From: CALAEC01 sp050692915
GTDB lineage: Bacteria > Actinomycetota > UBA4738 > CALAEC01
DNA: 27,158 bases
Reading direction: 5' to 3'
Assembly (NCBI GenBank): GCA_050692915.1
Contig: JBOGVU010000031.1
Coordinates: forward strand, 1 to 27,158
The position numbers were made by a program, and so were the translations under genes. Below are positions 23,478 through 27,158 of this stretch, in pieces (position 1 is the stretch's first letter; each line of letters opens with the position of its first letter). The notes beneath the pieces were generated by a model. That model was not told where the DNA came from and searched no databases. It saw only the letters and a program-made list of their open reading frames with translations.

Positions 23478-24836
23478 TCAGCGGCGTCGGCGTCGGCGGA
23501 AGGTGAGCCTGATCGGGACGCCCCCCAGGTCGAAGGCCTCCCGCAGCCGGTGTTCGACGTGCCGGGCGTAGGCGGTGGGGATCGGGCCCCCGCTGAACAG
23601 CACGAACCGAGGCGGCCCGGCGGCCACCTGCGACCCGTACAGGATCCGGCCGGTGACCCGGGGCGGCGGGTGCTCCTCCTGAGCCCGTTGGAGGACACGG
23701 TTCACTTCGGCGGTCCCCACCCGCCGGAGCCAGGCCTGGTGGGTTCGGAGCAGGGCGGGCGGCACCTTCGTCACTCCGGCCCCGGTCAGGGCGGACGTTC
23801 GCAGCACCGCCGCCCCCGGGAACACGGCCACCCGCTCCCGGATCTCCCCGAACCGCTCAGCCCGCTCCCCCGAGAGCACCAGGTCCCACTTGTTCGCCAC
23901 CACGACCAACCCCCGCCCCGCCTCCGCCACCCGGGCCGCGATGCGCCTGTCCTCAGTGGTCACGCCCTCGTCGGCCGCCACGACCAGGACGGCCACGTGG
24001 GAGCGGTCGATGGCCTGGACCGTCCGGATGTAGCCGTAGTAGGCCACCCCCCTGGCCCTGGAGGGCCGGCGGAAGCCGGCCGTGTCCACGAACCGGACCG
24101 GGCGGCCGTCCCACCGGACCACGGCGTCCACCGCGTCCCGGGTGGTCCCGGCCTCCTCGTACACGACCGACCGATCCTGGCCCACCAGTCGGTTGAACAG
24201 GGAAGACTTGCCCACGTTGGGCCTCCCCACGATCCCCACCACCGCCTCCTCGGGTTCCCCTGAGGCCTCAGGCTCTCCTTCACCTTGAGGCTCACCCTCA
24301 GGTTGACCCTGAGCCTCAGGTGCCTCATGTGCCTCAGGTGGCAGGAGGGCCACCAACCGGTCCAGGAGCTCCCCCGACCCCCTTCCATGGAGGGCCGATA
24401 CCGGGACCGGGTCCCCCAGCCCCAGCCGGTACAGCTCGGCCACCAGCGGCTCCTGGACCTCCGAGTCGACCTTGTTCGCCACCAGCACGACTGGCATCGG
24501 GACCCGCCGGAGCCGGTCCGCCAGGGCAGCGTCCTCCTCCTGGATGCCCACGGTGGCGTCCACCACCAGCAGGATCACGTCGGCCTCGGACAGGGCCCTC
24601 TCGGCCTGCCCCTTCACCAGCGCGTCCACGCCCTTCGGCGCCCGAATGAACCCCCCGGTGTCCACCGCCACGAAGGTTCGGCCCCGCCACCGGACCGAGC
24701 GCTCCAGCCGATCGCGAGTCACTCCGGGCTCCGCCGCGGAGATCGCCTCCCGGGCGCCCAGGAGGCGGTTCAGGAGCGTGGACTTCCCCACGTTCTGCCG
24801 ACCGACGATGGCCACCCTGGGCGGGCGGTCGCTCAC
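23478..24836 (-). CDS. der: Ribosome assembly GTPase Der (EngA)
   Basis: A 452-residue double GTPase needed for 50S ribosome assembly. The first G domain has GRQNVGKST (12-20), DTGG (59-62) and NKVD (121-124). The second has GRPNVGKSS (204-212), DTAG and NKWD. A KH-like C-terminal domain follows, ending in a run of arginines. The linker between G domains (about 168-197) is a low-complexity Glu/Pro/Gly segment encoded by a short repeat (24259-24338). The GTG start overlaps the cmk stop by 4 bases. Confidence 0.97.
   Translation of the reverse strand: MSDRPPRVAIVGRQNVGKSTLLNRLLGAREAISAAEPGVTRDRLERSVRWRGRTFVAVDTGGFIRAPKGVDALVKGQAERALSEADVILLVVDATVGIQEEDAALADRLRRVPMPVVLVANKVDSEVQEPLVAELYRLGLGDPVPVSALHGRGSGELLDRLVALLPPEAHEAPEAQGQPEGEPQGEGEPEASGEPEEAVVGIVGRPNVGKSSLFNRLVGQDRSVVYEEAGTTRDAVDAVVRWDGRPVRFVDTAGFRRPSRARGVAYYGYIRTVQAIDRSHVAVLVVAADEGVTTEDRRIAARVAEAGRGLVVVANKWDLVLSGERAERFGEIRERVAVFPGAAVLRTSALTGAGVTKVPPALLRTHQAWLRRVGTAEVNRVLQRAQEEHPPPRVTGRILYGSQVAAGPPRFVLFSGGPIPTAYARHVEHRLREAFDLGGVPIRLTFRRRRRR
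24259..24338. repeat. Degenerate CCTNAGG repeat inside der
   Basis: Five copies of the palindrome CCTNAGG occur in 80 bases: 24259, 24266, 24296, 24314 and 24332. The last four are spaced 30, 18 and 18 bases, so the reading frame is kept. They encode the acidic Der linker. Confidence 0.75.
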
Positions 24837-25483
24837 AGGCCCCCCCGCACCAGGGCCAGGACCTCGGCCAGGACCTCCTCGGCCTGACGGCCCGTCGAGT
24901 CGACCACCCGGGCGTCGGCCGCCGGCACCAGGGGGTTGGTCCGAGCGTCGAGGGCGTCCCGCCGATCCAGGGCCGCGGCCAGGGCGGGATCCCCGTCCCG
25001 CCGCTCAGCTTGCCGCCGGGCGGCCCGCTCCCCCGGGTCGGCCTCCAGGAACACCTTCAGGTCGGCGTCGGGGAACACCACCGTGCCGATGTCCCTCCCC
25101 TCCACCACCGCCCCGCCGGCACCGAGCCGTCGCTGCTCGGCCCGGAGCACGGCCCGGACCTCGGGGTGCCCGGCCACCGAGGAGACCACCGCCTCGATCT
25201 CCGGGGTGGCCAGGTCGTCCCCGGGGGCCCGCCCGTCGACCTGGAGGCTCGGGGGATCCCCCCCCAGGGAGAATCGGAGGGATCGGGCCGCCCCGGCCAG
25301 CGCGGCCCCGTCCTCGGGGTCGACGCTCCGGCGCAGGGCCTCGGCGGCCAGGGACCGGTACATGGCCCCGGTGTTCAGGTACGGGATCCTCAGGGCCTGG
25401 GCCAGACCCCTGGCCAGCGTGCTCTTGCCCGCTCCGGCGGGGCCATCGATGGCGATGACGAATCCCCGCTTCGGCTCAGGCAC
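24833..25483 (-). CDS. cmk: Cytidylate kinase
   Basis: A 216-residue (d)CMP kinase that recycles CMP to CDP. The P-loop GPAGAGKST is at 14-22, the NTGAMYR substrate segment at 37-43, the EGRDIGTVVFPDADLK segment at about 128-143, and the LID region RRQAERR near 155-161. The GTG start overlaps the rluB stop by 8 bases. It is part of the scpA-scpB-rluB-cmk-der series. Confidence 0.96.
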   Translation of the reverse strand: MPEPKRGFVIAIDGPAGAGKSTLARGLAQALRIPYLNTGAMYRSLAAEALRRSVDPEDGAALAGAARSLRFSLGGDPPSLQVDGRAPGDDLATPEIEAVVSSVAGHPEVRAVLRAEQRRLGAGGAVVEGRDIGTVVFPDADLKVFLEADPGERAARRQAERRDGDPALAAALDRRDALDARTNPLVPAADARVVDSTGRQAEEVLAEVLALVRGGL

Positions 25484-26237
25484 CGCGCAGCAGCTCCCGG
25501 ACCTCGGCGGACTCCAGCTCCCTGACCTCGCCGGGCCGAAGCCGCCCCAGCCTGATCGGGCCGACCCGGACCCGGACCAGGCGGCGAACCGGGAGGCCGA
25601 CCGCCGCCAGCAGCCGCCGCACCTCCCGCTTCCGCCCCTCGGTCATCACGACCCGCACGGCCCCCCGCTCCCCCGACCCCTCCACCCGCCGGGCCGAGGC
25701 CGCCCGGGCCGGGCCGTCCTCGAGCTCTACCCCCCGCCGAAGCGTCCTCAGGGCGCGCTCGGTCGGTCGGCCCTCCACCTCGGCCAGGTACTCTCGCTCG
25801 ACCCCGTACCGGGGGTGCAGCAGCCGGTTCGCCAGCTCGCCGTCGTTCGTGAGCAAGAGCAGACCCTCGGTGTCTCGGTCGAGGCGCCCGACGGGGAACA
25901 CCCGGACGCCCTCGGGATAGTAGCGGGACACGTCGGGCCGCCCCTGCGGGTCGCGGGCCGTGGTCACCACGCCGCGGGGCTTGTGCAACGCCAGGTACCG
26001 AAGCTCCGGATCGAGGGGGACCCTGCCCCCGTCGACCTCCACCCGATCGGCCCGCGGGTCCACCCGGTCGCCGAGGGCGGCCACCCGCCCGTTCACGGTG
26101 ACCCGGCCCTCGCGGATCAGGTCCTCGCAGGCCCGGCGGGAGCCGAGCCCGGCCCGAGCCAGGACCTTCTGGAGGCGCTCGGCCGAGGCCGGCTCGGGAT
26201 CAGGCGTCGTCGGGGGGCGGTTCGCCATCGCCCCCAT
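25476..26237 (-). CDS. rluB: RsuA/RluB-family 23S rRNA pseudouridine synthase
   Basis: A 253-residue enzyme with an N-terminal S4 RNA-binding domain (about 20-65, ERLQKVLARAGLGSRRACE) and a RsuA-type catalytic domain. The catalytic aspartate is D120 in GRLDRDTEG; KPRGV (86-90) and GRKREVRRLL are also typical. By synteny it should modify 23S rRNA. Two in-frame ATGs exist (26237 and 26228) with equally short GGGG-type ribosome sites; the longer is given. Either way it overlaps scpB by 29-38 bases. Confidence 0.94.
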   Translation of the reverse strand: MGAMANRPPTTPDPEPASAERLQKVLARAGLGSRRACEDLIREGRVTVNGRVAALGDRVDPRADRVEVDGGRVPLDPELRYLALHKPRGVVTTARDPQGRPDVSRYYPEGVRVFPVGRLDRDTEGLLLLTNDGELANRLLHPRYGVEREYLAEVEGRPTERALRTLRRGVELEDGPARAASARRVEGSGERGAVRVVMTEGRKREVRRLLAAVGLPVRRLVRVRVGPIRLGRLRPGEVRELESAEVRELLRGA

Positions 26238-26796
26238 CGTCCCCGGCCCCGAGGAGCGGCGCCAGCGCGGGGAGCTCGCTCACCGAGTCCAGCCCCAGCC
26301 GCTCCAGGAACTCCCGAGTGGTCCCGTAGAGCACCGGGCGGCCGGGACCCCCCTCCCGCCCGACCTCGGCCAGGAGGCCCCGCTCGACCAGCGCCTTCAG
26401 GACCCCCTCCGAGTCCACGCCCCGGATCGCCGACACCTGATGGCGGGTCACGGGCTGCTTGTACCCCACGATGGCCATGGTCTCCAGGGCGGCCTTGGTG
26501 AGCCGGGTGTGTCTCGAGGAGAGCACGAAGCGCTCCACCGCCGGCGCGGCCTCCGGGTGGGTGGCCAGACGCCACCCTCCGGCCACGCGGCGGAGGGTCA
26601 GGCCCGATCCCATCCGCTCGTACTCCTCGGCCAGCGACCCCAGCAGGGCATCCACGGTGGGCCGGTCGGCGTCGATCAGGGGGCCCAGGACGGCCGAGGC
26701 CAGCGGCTCGTCGGCCACGAACAGCACCGCCTCCAGGGCCCGGAGGCGGGGGTCCCGGTCGCCGGGGTCGGCGCCGGCGGCGGGCTCCGCGCTCAT
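26200..26796 (-). CDS. scpB: Segregation and condensation protein B
   Basis: A 198-residue kleisin-partner protein with two winged-helix domains. The family segments LEAVLFVADEPL (about 21-32), LTKAALETMAIVGYKQPVTR and IRGVDSEGVLKALVERGLL are clear. It joins ScpA and SMC to condense the chromosome. The ATG overlaps the scpA stop as ATGA; a GTG three codons earlier is an alternative. The acidic tail (GDDGGDGEPPPDDA) is encoded in the overlap with rluB. Confidence 0.95.
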   Translation of the reverse strand: MSAEPAAGADPGDRDPRLRALEAVLFVADEPLASAVLGPLIDADRPTVDALLGSLAEEYERMGSGLTLRRVAGGWRLATHPEAAPAVERFVLSSRHTRLTKAALETMAIVGYKQPVTRHQVSAIRGVDSEGVLKALVERGLLAEVGREGGPGRPVLYGTTREFLERLGLDSVSELPALAPLLGAGDDGGDGEPPPDDA

Positions 26797-27158
26797 CCTT
26801 CCCACCGGACCTCGATGTCGCCGAACGTCTCGGCCTGACGAAGGGCCACCTGGCCCCGGCCGTGGAGCTCCAGGATGGCCAGGAAGCGGACCACGACGTC
26901 GATCCGCTCCCGGCAGTCCTTCACCAGATCGCGGAACCGGGCCTCGCCCCGGCGGGTCATCCGGCGGGTCACCGTGGCCACCGCCTCCTCCACCGTGGCC
27001 AGGATCGGGGTCACGTGGGACAGGTCTACCGTCGGCGGCCGAAGGAGGGCCACGGCCGCCTCGGCCAGGGCCTCCGGCGTGACCCGGGCCATGAGGTCCG
27101 GGTACAGGTGCGCGAACTCCTCGGGCGGGGCGGCCGTTCGAGCGAAGGAGCGCGAGGC
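26793..27158 (-). CDS. scpA: Segregation and condensation protein A, C-terminal part (runs off the window)
   Basis: The last 121 residues of the kleisin ScpA; the N-terminal SMC-binding part is outside the window. The visible part holds the segment EEFAHLYPDLMARVTPEAL and the C-terminal winged helix (RIDVVVRFLAILELHGRGQV), which binds the SMC head. The open frame runs in from the window edge, so the first ATG inside it (27092) is not the true start. It is coupled to scpB by an ATGA overlap. Confidence 0.93.
   Translation of the reverse strand, partial: ASRSFARTAAPPEEFAHLYPDLMARVTPEALAEAAVALLRPPTVDLSHVTPILATVEEAVATVTRRMTRRGEARFRDLVKDCRERIDVVVRFLAILELHGRGQVALRQAETFGDIEVRWEG

Noticed and set aside
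23452..23481. Inverted repeat GCTGAC/GTCAGC at the convergent int-der junction, as a bidirectional terminator.
   Set aside because: The stem is only 6 bases with a long loop and no T-tract; it may be chance.
24259..24338. A CRISPR-like or iteron array.
   Set aside because: The units are too short and degenerate and lie in frame inside der, where they encode a linker.

Overview
This is a GC-rich, gene-dense chromosomal window. Several features point to Actinomycetota: a DUF4193 gene, a lipoprotein N-acyltransferase fused to a polyprenol-phosphate-mannose synthase, and the actinobacterial block pgsA / DUF881 / sbp / DUF881 / gcvH / garA / ftsR-type merR / DUF151 / merR / glycine dehydrogenase. 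Many genes start at GTG or TTG and overlap by 4 to 8 bases. The archaeal-style nurA-herA-mre11-rad50 operon and the split gcvPA/gcvPB suggest a deep-branching or uncultured lineage rather than Mycobacterium or Streptomyces. That placement is an inference.

Layout. (1) 1-4352, minus strand: a four-gene DNA-end-processing operon (nurA, herA, mre11/sbcD, then rad50/sbcC cut by the window edge). (2) 4421-8184, plus strand: a consensus promoter, a leader with a very long inverted repeat, a DUF4193 zinc-ribbon gene, the lnt-ppm1 fusion, and a membrane protein of unknown function. (3) 8194-20966, minus strand: the glycine cleavage, signalling and envelope cluster. Read in the direction of transcription it is pgsA, a nucleotidyltransferase/phosphomannomutase-like fusion, DUF881, sbp, DUF881, gcvH, a GarA-like FHA protein, an FtsR-like MerR, a D,D-carboxypeptidase, hpt, DUF151, a second MerR, a small nuclease-like protein, gcvPA and gcvPB. 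(4) 21005-23457: two small lineage-specific genes, tRNA-Pro(GGG) and a lone tyrosine recombinase. This is the only accessory-looking stretch. (5) 23478-27158, minus strand: the conserved scpA-scpB-rluB-cmk-der cluster, with scpA cut by the window edge.

How the genes work together. Region 1 is expected to resect DNA double-strand ends: NurA nuclease with HerA translocase, and Mre11 nuclease with Rad50 ATPase. In region 3, GcvH, GcvPA and GcvPB form two parts of the glycine cleavage system (no gcvT is present here). The FHA protein resembles GarA, which in known actinobacteria ties Ser/Thr kinase signalling to 2-oxoglutarate and glutamate flux. The nucleotidyltransferase fusion and Ppm1 suggest mannose-based glycolipid or glycoprotein synthesis. 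Region 5 couples chromosome condensation (ScpAB) to rRNA modification, CMP recycling and ribosome assembly (Der).

Control signals. Three promoters have a TTGAC(A/C) -35 box, a 17-bp spacer and a recognisable -10 box (upstream of DUF4193, the second MerR and garA). A fourth, weaker one of the same form lies upstream of the small secreted protein. In addition, six genes have a TANNNT hexamer ending only 7 to 9 bases before a start codon with no clear ribosome binding site, which fits leaderless transcription. No CRISPR array, insertion sequence or rRNA was seen. The single clear candidate for something unusual is the archaeal-type resection operon. Smaller oddities are the zinc-ribbon GarA variant, the long leader inverted repeat, the pseudo-phosphomannomutase domain and the nuclease-like protein with an altered active-site lysine.
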